A DNA stretch of 64,000 nt from VFZN01 sp963709325 (GCA_963709325.1 CAVPVV010000003.1:3720001-3784000); one strand, 5' to 3'; numbered from the stretch's first letter, positions 33,925-44,468 are shown. The notes: a model not told the origin generated them from the letters alone. Numbers and translations: made by a program.

Positions 33925-35187
33925 CTACTGAGCGCGGGCGCGCATCGCGGTGATCACATGATTGGTGATCTTTGCGCCGAGCAGCGTCTTGAGCCCGGCC
34001 GGCGAGAGATCGAAGCTCACGGCCTTGGCGCTCTTGATCGCGGCGATGAGGTTTTCGTCGTCGAGGCCAGCGGCGCGCAAATCGATCACGTCCTTGTTCG
34101 TCATCGTCGCCGCCTGTTCTGACGCCACCGACGGCGCTGGGGGTGGTCCGGTCGGTGTTGCCGCGCGCTGCGAAACCGGACGCGCCGGCGTCATCATCTT
34201 GGCCTGCTGATAGAGTTCCGCCAGCCGCGCGTACGAGGCGACGCTCTGCTGAATGCGCGCGCCGGCGTCGACGACGTATTTCTCGTTCGGGTTCTGCTGG
34301 ACAGCCTGCAGGACGAGGCGATTGGCGAGCGAGAGGCGCGTCGACTGATCCTCGAGCTCGTTCGACTCGTAGGCGATGGCCTCGTGCGCGACCGCGAGAT
34401 TGTGCAGGCGATACGAGTCCTTCTTGCGATCGCGATGCGGTTTGAGCGATTCTAGCGCCGACAGCCACTCCTGCCAGCGCCGGTTTCGCGCGATGTCGTT
34501 CAAGTCGTCCACCTCGTCGCTGCGCGCGAGCAGCACGCGGACTGGTTCGCGGCCGGGCGACACCCGGCCCGCGGCCCGGCGGACCGCGTTGTCGATGAGC
34601 ATGTCCTCGACCGCCGCACGCGACGGCGGACCAGCGTTCACCAGATGCTCTTCCTGAACCGTGTAGCGCGCGCTCTCGTCGGCGAGCGGCGAGCCGCCAG
34701 CCTGGCGCTTCACCTCGATGCGGAGCCCTGCCGCGCCGTTAATCACGACCGACGGCTCGTTATGTCCATATTCGTAGACGGGCTCCGTCTTGTAACGCCC
34801 GTCCTTGTCACGCACTTGTTTGGTGCCGATCTGCCGCTGCTCTGACACATATTTCGTGCTGCTGCGGCGCGACTCGTTCCATTCCGTCACTGTTGCGGTG
34901 ACGACGAAATCACCTGCGCTCGGCACCACGTTCAGGCGCGAATCGTTGTCAGTCAACTGACGGCCCAGCAGCTCGCGCACGCGGTCTACGACGCGGGCCG
35001 GAGCCGGGCTGGTGTTCTGCACCTGCAGCTCCACGGTGCCCGGCGGCAGCAGCAAGGCCGGCGGCACGATCGGCGACAGCGTGATTTCGGCGGTCTCGGC
35101 GAAGATGCCGCGGCGGAACTGGGCCGAGGCCGTAGCCGTAAAGGAGAGCACCACGACGAGTGAGAGGAGCGCGCGTCGTTGAGTCAC
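33925..35187 (-). CDS. Secreted protein of unknown function, helical C-terminal half
   Basis: A 420-residue protein with a signal peptide (about 1-22, ending TASAQF). Residues 40-200 are a mixed domain with a curli-CsgG-like flavour (VVDRVRELLGRQLTDNDSRL; FVVTATVTEWNESRR; VYEYGHNEPSVVINGAAGLR). Residues 230-330 are helical and TPR-like (WQEWLSALESLKPHRDRKKD; YRLHNLAVAHEAIAYE). The last 55 residues (NKDVIDLRAAGLDDENLIAA...) resemble short C-terminal modules seen in other acidobacterial secreted proteins. GTG 35187 is the start; no Shine-Dalgarno sequence. I do not recognise a named family. Confidence 0.6.
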   Translation of the reverse strand: MTQRRALLSLVVVLSFTATASAQFRRGIFAETAEITLSPIVPPALLLPPGTVELQVQNTSPAPARVVDRVRELLGRQLTDNDSRLNVVPSAGDFVVTATVTEWNESRRSSTKYVSEQRQIGTKQVRDKDGRYKTEPVYEYGHNEPSVVINGAAGLRIEVKRQAGGSPLADESARYTVQEEHLVNAGPPSRAAVEDMLIDNAVRRAAGRVSPGREPVRVLLARSDEVDDLNDIARNRRWQEWLSALESLKPHRDRKKDSYRLHNLAVAHEAIAYESNELEDQSTRLSLANRLVLQAVQQNPNEKYVVDAGARIQQSVASYARLAELYQQAKMMTPARPVSQRAATPTGPPPAPSVASEQAATMTNKDVIDLRAAGLDDENLIAAIKSAKAVSFDLSPAGLKTLLGAKITNHVITAMRARAQ

Positions 35188-35451
35188 GATCGGGCCACGT
35201 TACCGCAGCCCGAAGAAGATTTCCACGGAGAGCCGTCGGACGCCGCTCCTGTCCATGCGTCCGCGGGCAGTCACGTGCAAGACCCCCGGCTGACTTCTCT
35301 GCGCAGTCAGTGCGCGGTGCGATCCCACAGATGGAGCACAGCTCGCCGGCGCGTTCGATCTCGTGGCGGACCGCCCTGGCTCGTGCCGTCAAGAAAGTAC
35401 ACTGGAGGCCATACTCGAAGAAGAATCGTGAGCGCAGGACCGAGGTGATGT

Positions 35452-36201
35452 ATGGAATCGACAAGGATTGCGGCAATCGCCGGGGCCACCGCGCTGATCG
35501 GCTTTGCGCCCCTCGTTGCGGCCCAGCAGCCGGCACCGTCCGGTGGCGACAAGCCGGACCCCGTCGCGGCTCTCAAGCAGTCGATTGGCGAAGGGACCAA
35601 GAAGCTCGCGCAGTACGAGTGGATCGAGACGACCGTCGTCAGCCTGAAGGGAGAGGAAAAGGCCCGCAAGCAGAATCGCTGCTATTACGGCGCGGACGGC
35701 AAGGTGCAGAAGGTCGCGATCGGCGACGCGCCGAAGGCCGAGCAGGGTGGCGGCGGTGGCCGGCCCGGGAAGAGAGGCGGCGGCGCGGTCAAGGGCAAGA
35801 TCGTCGAGAACAAGAAGGAGGACATGCAGGAGTACATGCAACAGGCCGCGGCGCTGATCCACTCCTACGTGCCGCCGCAGCCGCAGCAGATTCAGGCCGT
35901 CAAGGATGGTGGCCGCCTCGCGGTGAACCCGCAGCCCGGTGGCAAGGCGCGAATCGAGATGAAGCAGTACCTGAAGCCTGGTGACTCGCTGACGATTGAC
36001 GTCGACACCGCCGCCAACCGCCTGCTCGGCCTCGGAGTCAACAGCTACCTGGACAAGCCGGACGAACCCGTCACGCTCGCCGTCCAGATGAACTCGCTGC
36101 CCGACGGCGCTCTCTACGCAGCGCAGACGACGCTCGACGCCAAGGCCAAGAACATCCGGGTGGTGATCACCAACTCGGGCCACAAGCCGGTGGCGCGCTG
36201 A
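35452..36201 (+). CDS. Secreted hypothetical protein
   Basis: A 249-residue protein with a signal peptide (MESTRIAAIAGATALIGFAP, cleavage near AAQQP). The mature part has a helical region with KKLAQYEWIETTVVSLKGEE, a Gly/Lys-rich linker (about 98-118), a short helix (DMQEYMQQAAALIHSY) and a C-terminal beta region beginning RIEMKQYLKPGDSLTIDV. The overall layout resembles LolA-like or outer-membrane lipoprotein carriers but lacks a decisive motif. GAGG at 35442-35445 precedes ATG 35452. Divergent from the preceding secreted protein gene, with a 264-base gap. Confidence 0.6.
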   Translation: MESTRIAAIAGATALIGFAPLVAAQQPAPSGGDKPDPVAALKQSIGEGTKKLAQYEWIETTVVSLKGEEKARKQNRCYYGADGKVQKVAIGDAPKAEQGGGGGRPGKRGGGAVKGKIVENKKEDMQEYMQQAAALIHSYVPPQPQQIQAVKDGGRLAVNPQPGGKARIEMKQYLKPGDSLTIDVDTAANRLLGLGVNSYLDKPDEPVTLAVQMNSLPDGALYAAQTTLDAKAKNIRVVITNSGHKPVAR

Positions 36202-36267
36202 ACCGCGCGCTGGCGACGTCCGCCAGGGACTTCGAACGATCCCGGACCGTCCACCGTCCAATTCGTG

Positions 36268-38694
36268 ATGCGGAACATCCGATACGCCCTGCGCTCCCTC
36301 AGCCGGCAGCCGGTGTTCACCCTGGTCGCCGTGCTCACGCTCGCCATTGGCATTGGCGCGAACACGGCCATCTTCAGCCTGCTGTACCAGATTCTGCTGA
36401 AGCCGTTGCCCTACGCCGACCCGGATCGCCTGGTGTTCGTCTGGAACAGCTACCCGAAGACGGGCCTGGGTCAGGCGAGCGTGTCGATCCCGGATTACCT
36501 GGACCGCAGGGAGCAGGCTCCAGCTCTGGCTGACGGAACGCTCTTCACGCAGCGAAGCGTCAGCCTGGTCGAGGGGGGACCACCCGAGCAGGTCAGGGCC
36601 TTGCGGGTCACCCCCTCGTTCTTCTCGACGCTGGGCCGTGACCCGTTGCTCGGCCGGAAGTTTTCCGAACAGGACGCCCAACCCGGCGCCGATCAGTTCG
36701 CGATCCTCACCTACGGCCTGTGGAGCGCGCGTTTTGGCTCGGACCAGGGCATTGTCGGGCGCGACGTCCGCATCGACGGCACGCCCTACCGCGTCGTTGG
36801 TGTGCTTCCTGCTGACTTCGAGCTGCCCTCCCGCGATGTGTCTCTGCTGGTGCCCTTTGCCTTTTCCGACCGGGATCGGTCCGACCAGAGCCGCGGCAAC
36901 GAATTCAGCGCCATGGTTGGGCGCCTCGCGCCAGGCGCGACGAGGGAGCAGCTGGACGCCCAGATGAAGGCCATCGTCGGGCGCGTTGCGGCCCGCCTGC
37001 CGGAGCGCCGCGGCTTCATCGAGACGAGCGGCTTCACGGGCTATACCGTGCCGATCCGCGATCAGCTCGTCGGCGACATGCGGACTCCGCTCCTGGTGCT
37101 GCAGATCGGCGTCGCTCTCGTGCTGCTCATCGCCTGCGTGAACGTCGCGAACCTGTTGTTGATGCGGGCGACCGGGCGTCAACGCGAGGTCGCGATCCGC
37201 ACTGCCATCGGCGCCGGCCGCGGGCACCTCGTCCGCCAGATGCTGACCGAAGGCCTGGTCCTGGCCGCCCTCGGCGCGGTGGCCGGGCTGCTCATCGGCT
37301 ACGCCGGGCTGCGTGCTCTGATCGCCCTGGTGTCGTCTCAGCTGCCGGTCGCGCCCGACGTATCGCTCGATCTGCCGGTCCTGGTGTTCACGATCGTCGT
37401 GGCCGTCGCGACGGGATTGGTCTTCGGGCTCGTCCCGGCATGGTCGGCCATCGGCGCCGAGCCGGAAACCACCCTGAGGGACGAGAGCGGGCGCACATCG
37501 GCGACGCGTCACACCGGTCTGGCGCGCGCGGCGCTCGTCGTATCCGAAGTAGCGTTTGCGGTGATGCTGCTCGTCGGCGCGGGCCTGATGGTCAAGAGTC
37601 TGGCGCGGCTGCAGGAGGTGAACCCGGGCTTCTCCGCGGAGAACGTGTTGACCGCCCAGCTCGCGTTGCCAGGGCCGCGCTATCCCGATCCCGCGACGCG
37701 CAAGACGTTCTGGACCCGGCTCGTCGACGAGGTTGGACGTCTCCCGGGCGTGACCGCGGTGGGTCTCACCACCAACGTGCCGTTCAACGGCATGGTCGGC
37801 TCGGGCTCGTACGACATCGTCGGCTACACCCCGCCCGCCGGTCAGGCTTCCCCGCACGGCCGTCAGGAAATCGTCGGCGGCGACTACTTCCGGGCGATGC
37901 AGATCCCGCTGGTTCGAGGCCGCTTCTTCAGCGATGCCGACGATACCGACAGCCCGCCGGTCGTCGTCATCGACGAGTATCTGGTCAACCGGTACTTCAG
38001 GGACAAGGATCCGATCGGCCAGCGGATTAGCGGCGGCGGGCCAACCTCCAAGGTGTTCACGATCATCGGCGTCGCCGGCACGATCAACAGCATCGATCTC
38101 GGCCAGCCGGTGGAGAAGGAGCGCATCTACTACACGATGCGCCAGCAGCCGTTCGCCAGCATGGGGCTGGTCGTCAAAACCGGCCTCGATCCCACGACGC
38201 TGGTTCCGTCGGTTCGCGAGGCCGTTCGCGCAATCGACCCCGAGCAGCCAATCGCCGACGTGCGGACGATGGACCAGTGGATCAGCCAGTCCCTGGGGAC
38301 CCGTCAGGCGCCGGCGGTGCTGCTGGCGCTCTTCGGTGGTGTCGCGCTGGTCCTGGCCGGCATCGGCATCTACGGCGTCCTGGCGTTCGGCGTCGCGCAG
38401 CGGACGCGTGAGTTCGGCATCCGCCAGGCACTTGGCGCTAACCAGGACGCGATCGTCGGGATGGTCCTGGCGCAAGGGGTGAAGACGGCCCTGGCTGGCA
38501 TGGCCCTCGGGCTCGTCGGCGCGTTGGCGGTGACGCGCTTTCTCGAGAGCCAGCTCTTCGGCGTGGGGACCCGCGATCCAATCGTCTTTGCGGGAGCGGC
38601 TGGAGTTCTGCTCGCGGTTGCCCTGCTGGCCTGCTACCTGCCCGCCCGAGCCACGACCCGGATCGATCCCGTGACGGCGTTGCGGGACTCCTGA
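36268..38694 (+). CDS. MacB/FtsX-family ABC transporter permease, orphan
   Basis: An 808-residue inner-membrane protein: first helix FTLVAVLTLAIGIGANTAIF, MacB core domain (about 45-245), first FtsX block with LLIACVNVANLLLMRATGRQ and REVAIRTAIGAGRGHLVRQ, a second periplasmic region, then a second FtsX block ending in TTRIDPVTALRDS. This is the two-block ADOP/MacB form. No ATPase gene adjoins. ATG 36268 follows a GTG one codon earlier; no Shine-Dalgarno sequence is seen. The family is implicated in export or in coupling ATPase movement to the periplasm. Confidence 0.88.
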   Translation: MRNIRYALRSLSRQPVFTLVAVLTLAIGIGANTAIFSLLYQILLKPLPYADPDRLVFVWNSYPKTGLGQASVSIPDYLDRREQAPALADGTLFTQRSVSLVEGGPPEQVRALRVTPSFFSTLGRDPLLGRKFSEQDAQPGADQFAILTYGLWSARFGSDQGIVGRDVRIDGTPYRVVGVLPADFELPSRDVSLLVPFAFSDRDRSDQSRGNEFSAMVGRLAPGATREQLDAQMKAIVGRVAARLPERRGFIETSGFTGYTVPIRDQLVGDMRTPLLVLQIGVALVLLIACVNVANLLLMRATGRQREVAIRTAIGAGRGHLVRQMLTEGLVLAALGAVAGLLIGYAGLRALIALVSSQLPVAPDVSLDLPVLVFTIVVAVATGLVFGLVPAWSAIGAEPETTLRDESGRTSATRHTGLARAALVVSEVAFAVMLLVGAGLMVKSLARLQEVNPGFSAENVLTAQLALPGPRYPDPATRKTFWTRLVDEVGRLPGVTAVGLTTNVPFNGMVGSGSYDIVGYTPPAGQASPHGRQEIVGGDYFRAMQIPLVRGRFFSDADDTDSPPVVVIDEYLVNRYFRDKDPIGQRISGGGPTSKVFTIIGVAGTINSIDLGQPVEKERIYYTMRQQPFASMGLVVKTGLDPTTLVPSVREAVRAIDPEQPIADVRTMDQWISQSLGTRQAPAVLLALFGGVALVLAGIGIYGVLAFGVAQRTREFGIRQALGANQDAIVGMVLAQGVKTALAGMALGLVGALAVTRFLESQLFGVGTRDPIVFAGAAGVLLAVALLACYLPARATTRIDPVTALRDS

Positions 38695-38869
38695 ATTTGC
38701 TTCGCGGCCGCCCTGGCTGCTACTCGCCGCGCTCTCTCCGCGGACATGAGCTCACAGGCGAGAGCGCTCTCTCCTCGATTGGAAGAGCTGACCGTGCAGG
38801 CTCTAGCGATGCAATACACTGTTGGGCTTCCGGACCCAACCGTCAGGCCGCATTTGTCGAGGCAGTGTC

Positions 38870-41281
38870 ATGCACAAGCGCGTTGTCGGGAATCGATGGT
38901 TCACAGCGGCCGCGGTGGTCGCGGCAGCGACGGCGGCCGGCTGCTCGGCGCCGCCGGCCAGTCAGGCGCCCTCGTCTACCGCGGCTATCGATCGCACGGT
39001 GCTGCCCATTCGAACGCCAGCCGTCCCCAGCATCACCGAAATGGACGCGCGAAAGGCCACCGCGCCGCCGCGCTTCGAGGTGAAGGCGCCAGACAGCGCC
39101 CCCAACGTCGTGATCGTTCTGATCGACGACATCGGTTTCGGCAGCTCGTCGACCTTCGGCGGGCCGATCAACATGCCGACGCTCGACCGGCTGGCCGCCA
39201 ACGGCCTGAAGTTCAACCGCTTCCACACCACCGCTCTCTGCTCGCCGACGCGAACCGCCCTCCTGACCGGGCGCAATCACCACGTCAACAACGCCGGCGC
39301 CATCATGGAGCTCGCGACTGCCTTCCCGGGCAACACCGGGGTGCGACCGGACAGCGTCGCGCCGCTGGCCGAGATCCTGCGGCTGAACGGGTACAGCACC
39401 GCCGCGTTCGGCAAGTACCACGAGACCGCCCCGTGGGAAGTGTCGGTGTCCGGGCCGTACGACCGCTGGCCGACCCGGTCGGGGTTCGACAAGTTCTACG
39501 GCTTCATCGGCGGCGAGACCAACCAGTGGGCCCCGGCCATCTACGACGGCGTGGTCCGCGTCGAGCCGCCGCGCGACCCGAACTACCACTTCACCACCGA
39601 CATGACCAACCAGGCGATCGGCGTGGGCGCGGTTCCAGCAATCGATGACCCCGGACAAGCCGTTCTACATGTACTTCGCGACCGGCGCGACGCATGCGCC
39701 GCACCACGCGCCGACGGAGTACATCGGCCAAGTACCGCGGAAAGTTCGATGGCGGTTGGGACAAGCTCCGCGAGGAAACCCTGGCCCGGCAGATCAAGCT
39801 CGGTGTCGTGCCGACGGGCACCGAGCTGACCGCCAGGCCGGCCGAGATTCCGGCCTGGGATTCGATGTCGGCCGACCAGAAGCGGCTGTTCGCGCGCCAG
39901 ATGGAGGTGTTCGCCGGCTTCGGCGAGCACACCGATCACGAAGTCGGGCCGCCTGGTCCAGGCCATCGAGGACATGGGCCAGTTGGACAACACGCTCTTC
40001 ATCTACATCGTCGGCGACAACGGCGCCAGCGCCGAAGGCGGGCCGGACGGCAGCTACAACGAGATGCTGGCTCTCAACGGCATCGTGAGCGACGTGTCGT
40101 CGCAGCTCGGTCACATCGACGAGTGGGGCGGACCGAACACCTATCCCGCACTTCGTCGTCGGCTGGGCGCACGCCGATGAACACGCCGTTCCAGTGGACC
40201 AAGCAGGTCGCGTCGCACTTCGGGGGCACGCGGAACGCGATGGTGATGCACTGGCCGACGCGGCATCAAGGCCAAGGGAGAGCTCCGCTCGCAGTTCCAC
40301 CACGTCATCGACGTCGCGCCGACCGTGCTCGAGGCGGCGAAGCTTCCCGAGCCGAAGAGCGTGAACGGCACCAAGCAGCGCCCGATGGACGGCGTCTCGA
40401 TGCTCTACGCCGTCGACCGATGCCAAGGCGCCGGGCGAACGGCACACACGCAGTATTTCGAGATGTTCGGCAACCGGGCGATCTACCACGACGGATGGGT
40501 CGCCGCCGACGCGCCACTCGATTCCGTGGCTGGTCGCGCCAGCTGCCCTCGGTTCAGCGACGACCAGTGGGAGCTCTACAACGTGGACGAGGACTTCAGC
40601 CAGGCGCAAGGACCTGGCGGCCCAGAATCCCGCCAAGCTCAAGGAGCTGCAGGCGCTGTTCGACAAGGAGGCCGATCCGGAACCACGTCTACCCGATCGA
40701 CGACCGCCGGGTGGAGCGCTTCGACGCCTCGATCGCCGGCCGGCCCGACCTGATGGGGGCGCGCACGTCGCTCGACTCTCTACGAAGGCATGACCGGGAT
40801 CATGGAGAACGCCTTCATCAACGTGAAGGGCCGCTCCTACAACGTCACCGCCGACGTCGAGGTGCCGGCCGGCGGCGCGAACGGTGTCATCATCTCGCAG
40901 GCCGGTCGCTTCGGCGGGTGGAGCCTGTACATGAAGGGCGGCCGGGCCCACTACGTCTACAACTTCGGCGGCCTGCAGCGCTTCACCGCGTCCTCGAAGA
41001 CGCCGCTACCGCCAGGCCGCCACACGCTGCGTTACGAGTTCAAGTACGACGGCGGACCACCGGGATCCGGTGGCACGGGACGGCTGCTCGTCGATGGCCA
41101 GCCCTCCGGAGAGGTCCGGGTCGAGCGCACCATGCCCTTTGCCTTCTCGGCCGACGAGGGGGCTGATGTCGGCGTCGACAACGAGACACCGGTCACCGAA
41201 GAGTACGCCGAGGGGAACAACCGCTTCACCGGCCGCATCCTCAAGGTGACGGTCGACATAATCCCGCCGCCGAAGTCGTAA
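38870..41281 (+). pseudogene. Arylsulfatase (formylglycine sulfatase) with clustered +1 insertions
   Basis: ATG 38870 follows GAGG. The N-terminus is a lipoprotein-like signal (TAAGCSAPP). The alkaline-phosphatase-fold start PNVVIVLIDDIGFGSSSTFG and the modification site CSPTRTALLTGRNHH, with the Cys that becomes formylglycine, are intact. From 39623 to 40774 the frame is broken by about 14 inserted bases (39623, 39729, 39946, 40148, 40179, 40261, 40418, two near 40445, 40508, 40542, 40552, 40607, 40677, 40774). With them removed, a full sulfatase results (YIVGDNGASAEGG, HVIDVAPTVLEAAKLPEP, DDRRVERFDASIAGRPDLMG). The last 160 residues are intact. It would release sulfate from organic sulfate esters. 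Confidence 0.82.
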
Positions 41282-41328
41282 GCCATTGCGGCTCAGGCGT
41301 GGCATTGCATTTTCGTGGCGCAGTCTCA

Positions 41329-41348
41329 TAAGCTCACTCACCAGCTTA
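41329..41348. promoter_or_regulatory. AT-rich inverted repeat upstream of the Omp85-like gene
   Basis: TAAGCT - 8 bases - AGCTTA followed by AAAAA. It lies in the 183-base gap between the sulfatase and the barrel gene. The A-tract on the plus strand rules against a simple Rho-independent terminator for the sulfatase; an operator is possible. Confidence 0.25.
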
Positions 41349-41464
41349 AAAAACTTAGGTGTTCATGGGCGCCGGTGTTGCGAGATCGTTGGGGGAAGCT
41401 AGCCGGCGTGAGCCTGTCGCGTCGGGGGCCTGACACACGCGACGATTCGTGAGTAACCCAGGAT

Positions 41465-42757
41465 ATGAATGCACTGTTGAAGCTGCTCATGGTCGCTGCC
41501 GTGGCTGCAGGATCGGCAACGGCCGCGGCGGCACAGCCGTCAGAGCCCGCTCCCTCCGCTCCGGCCGAGACGACGATCGCGTCAGAGCTCGAGCAGTCCG
41601 CCGCCAACCCTGAGCAGTCGCCGCCGCCCTCGACTCGGCAGGCGGCGATCGAAGAGGAGCAGGCGGCGAAAGCGGCAAACCCGGAGCCCTACACCGCGGG
41701 CAAGGCCGAGCTGCTCTTTCGCCGGGTGGATACCATCCTGGAAGGCGGGACGCTGCGGTGGCACCCGTTCTTCGACAGCGCGTACAACGGCGGCGGGTTC
41801 ACGCTCGGCGTCGGCCACGCCAGCTACGTGAGCGCGTACAACTACATCGACGTGCGCGGCAGCTACTCGATACTGGGCTACAAGCGCGCCGAGGCGGAGT
41901 TCGTCGCGCCGCGGCTGTTCGACCGCCGGGCTCACCTGTCGGTGTTGGGCGGTTGGCGCGAGGCGACACAGGTCGGGTTCTTCGGCATCGGCACCGACAC
42001 GTCGATTGACGACCGCACGAACTTCCTGTTTCAGCAGCCGTACGGCTCGGCGCTCTTCACGATTTTCCCGACGCGCAAAGTCCTGATGCTGCGCGGGGGT
42101 GTCGAGTTCACGCAGTGGTCCCAGCAGCCCGGTGAGGGTTCGTTCCCTTCGGTCGAGGAACGGTACACGCCTGAGACGCTCCCCGGGCTCGGCGCGAAGG
42201 TCAACTACCTGCACACCCAGGGCACCGTTGGGCTCGACTGGCGCACTTCCCCGGAGTACAGCCGCCGCGGCGCCTACCTCGGCGTCACCCTGCACGATTA
42301 CAAGGATCAAGACGAGGCATTCGGCTTCCAGATGGTCCAATACGAGGGAATTGCGCACCTCCCCATCCTGCGCGAGTCCTGGGTCCTCTCGTTCCGCGGC
42401 CGCGTCCAGACCGCGGTCGAGAAGGACGGTCAGGATGTGCCCTTCTTCATGCTGCCGGCGCTCGGCGGAGGGTCCACCCTGCGCGCCTACAGCAGCTGGC
42501 GGTTCCGCGACGACAACAGTCTGCTGCTGCAGGCGGAGTGGCGCATCATGGTCAATCGCTACCTCGACCTGGCATTCTTCTACGATGCCGGCAAGGTCAC
42601 CGCGCACAGGTCGGATCTCGACCTCGATGGGCTGAAGGACGATTATGGCTTCGGTGTGCGCTTCCACGGGCCGTTCTCGACGCCCCTCCGTATCGAGGTG
42701 GCCAGCAGCCGCGAAACCCGATTCAATTTGATCTTCGCGATGTCCTCCGCGTTCTGA
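41465..42757 (+). CDS. Omp85/BamA-like outer-membrane beta-barrel protein
   Basis: A 430-residue protein with a signal peptide (about 1-24) and a Pro/Ala/Glu-rich linker to residue 75. The C-terminal barrel has Omp85-type features: FTLGVGHASYVSAYNYIDVR, LGGGSTLRAYSSWRFRD (the GGxxxLRGY-type lid-lock segment) and LLLQAEWRIMVNRYLDLAFF. It ends with RFNLIFAMSSAF, a terminal aromatic beta-signal. It has no POTRA domain, so it resembles the stand-alone 'surface antigen D15' barrels. AGGA precedes ATG 41465. A secreted partner gene follows by 12 bases. Confidence 0.82.
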   Translation: MNALLKLLMVAAVAAGSATAAAAQPSEPAPSAPAETTIASELEQSAANPEQSPPPSTRQAAIEEEQAAKAANPEPYTAGKAELLFRRVDTILEGGTLRWHPFFDSAYNGGGFTLGVGHASYVSAYNYIDVRGSYSILGYKRAEAEFVAPRLFDRRAHLSVLGGWREATQVGFFGIGTDTSIDDRTNFLFQQPYGSALFTIFPTRKVLMLRGGVEFTQWSQQPGEGSFPSVEERYTPETLPGLGAKVNYLHTQGTVGLDWRTSPEYSRRGAYLGVTLHDYKDQDEAFGFQMVQYEGIAHLPILRESWVLSFRGRVQTAVEKDGQDVPFFMLPALGGGSTLRAYSSWRFRDDNSLLLQAEWRIMVNRYLDLAFFYDAGKVTAHRSDLDLDGLKDDYGFGVRFHGPFSTPLRIEVASSRETRFNLIFAMSSAF

Positions 42758-42769
42758 GGTCACCCTGCC

Positions 42770-44468
42770 ATGTTCATGTCGCATGTGTCGTCACGCGCGC
42801 GTCGAGTCGGAATCCTGGCGCTGTCGGTTGCGGCGATTGGCGTGTTCGCTCCTGGTGCCGCGACCCAGAGCGTGCGCTTTTATGCCGACGATCCGATCGC
42901 GCGCGAGCCTGAATCGCAGGACGCGGCGAAGGTGTCCGTGCTACGACCACTCGCAGATGTACGAGCTGGTCTACAACCTGTTCATCAATTCAGGCCAACA
43001 GCCGAGCGGCCTGCGTGCGAAGAACATCAATACGATCGACGAGGTGCCCGACTCCAGCTGGTTCACCAACCGGATCGGGGCCAGGACGCTCACGAATGAA
43101 GAGCTGACCAGCGGCCCCAATGTCGGCGCGCCGCCCGACCCGTCGAAATGGGTGCTGATCCGGGAAAAAATCTCGGGCGTTCACCCGGGCTTCACAGCGA
43201 GGGACGCCAGAGGAGAGACGTGGTTCCTCGAATTCGATTCGGAGCACTACCCCGAAGGCGCTACGGCAGCCGTCCAGATCGCGACCAAGGTTTTCTGGGC
43301 GCTCGGCTACAACCAGGTGGAATCGTTCCTGACGACGTTCGATCCGCGCAAGACCTCGATCGACCCGAAGGCCACCATTCGCCGCCCGAACGGCAAGAGA
43401 ACGCCGTTCACCCGAGACGACATGAACGCCGTCCTCGAGACCAGCGCCCGCAGCCCGGACGGGAGCTATCGCGTGATCGCGGGCCGCCTGTTGCCCGGCA
43501 AGATTCTCGGCCCCTACCGGTACGATGGCACCCGCGGTGACGATCCCAACGATCTCGTGCCGCACGAGCACCGGCGCGAGTTGCGGGGGCTGCGCGTCTT
43601 CGCGGCGTGGACGAACCTCACCGACTTCAAGGCCCAGAACACGCTCGACACGCTGGTCACCGAGAACGGCAAGGCGATCGTCAAGCACTACTTGCAGGAC
43701 GTCGGCTCCACCTTCGGGATGTGCAACGACTTTCACGAGTGGGACCTCAGCTGGGAATACTTCTTTGAAGGTGGTCCGTCCAAGAAGCGTCTCTTCACCC
43801 TCGGGTTCGGGCTGAGCCCGTGGCAGACCGTCGACTATGTCGAGTACCCCTCCGTCGGCAAGTTCGAAGGCAAGGTCTTCGATCCGAGAAAATGGCGGCC
43901 GCAGACGCCAACCCTGGCCTACATGGAGATGCGCGACGACGACGCGTTCTGGGCGGCGAGGCGGATTGCGGCCTTCACCGATGACATGATCAGGACGGTC
44001 GTCCACACCGGGCAGTTCAGCGATCCAGCGGCCGAGAAGTACCTCGCCGATGCGCTGATCCAGCGTCGGGACACGATCAAGAAGATTTACCTGACGGAGG
44101 TGAATCCGATCGTCGCCCCGCGCCTCGACGCGAAGGGACTGACGTTCGAGAACGCGGCGGTCGCTGCCGGCGTCTTTCAGGGCTCCGTGGCGTACCGGGC
44201 CTCGTGGATGGTCTTCGACAACGCGACCGGGGCGACCCGGCCACTGGCCGAGACGAAGAGCGAGACGACGACAATCGCGGCGCCGACCGGCCTGCCGTCG
44301 ACCGGCTTCGTGGCCGTGGACGTCGCCGCGGACAGCGACACGTACCCGACGTGGAAACAGCCAGTGCGCGCCTACTTCAGCCAGAACGGTGGCAACTGGA
44401 AGCTGGTCGGCCTCGAGCGGCTGCCGGAGAATCTGCCTGCCGGCGCGGCCCGCGACAAGACGCATTGA
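42770..44468 (+). CDS. Conserved secreted protein paired with an Omp85-like barrel, one frameshift
   Basis: ATG 42770 follows GAGGT and opens MFMSHVSSRARRVGILALSV, a signal peptide ending near AATQS. At about 42938 one extra base (TCC-G-TGC) shifts the frame; beyond it the protein continues CYDHSQMYELVYNLF, INSGQQPSG and NTIDEVPDSSWFTNR to the stop at 44468. With the shift removed it is about 565 residues. Later segments include VKHYLQDVGSTFGMCND and PSKWVLIREKISGVHPGFTA. I know no named family, though similar proteins occur next to BamA-like barrels in related bacteria. The gene begins 12 bases after the barrel gene, so the two are likely co-expressed. Confidence 0.65.

Noticed and set aside
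35389..38475. 1028-codon minus-strand open frame opposite the MacB-type permease gene
   Set aside because: Low-complexity Arg/Asp/His composition without motifs; it is antisense to a clear permease gene with conserved helices.
41329..41348. Rho-independent terminator for the sulfatase gene
   Set aside because: The inverted repeat is followed by A, not T, on the plus strand, and the stem is short.
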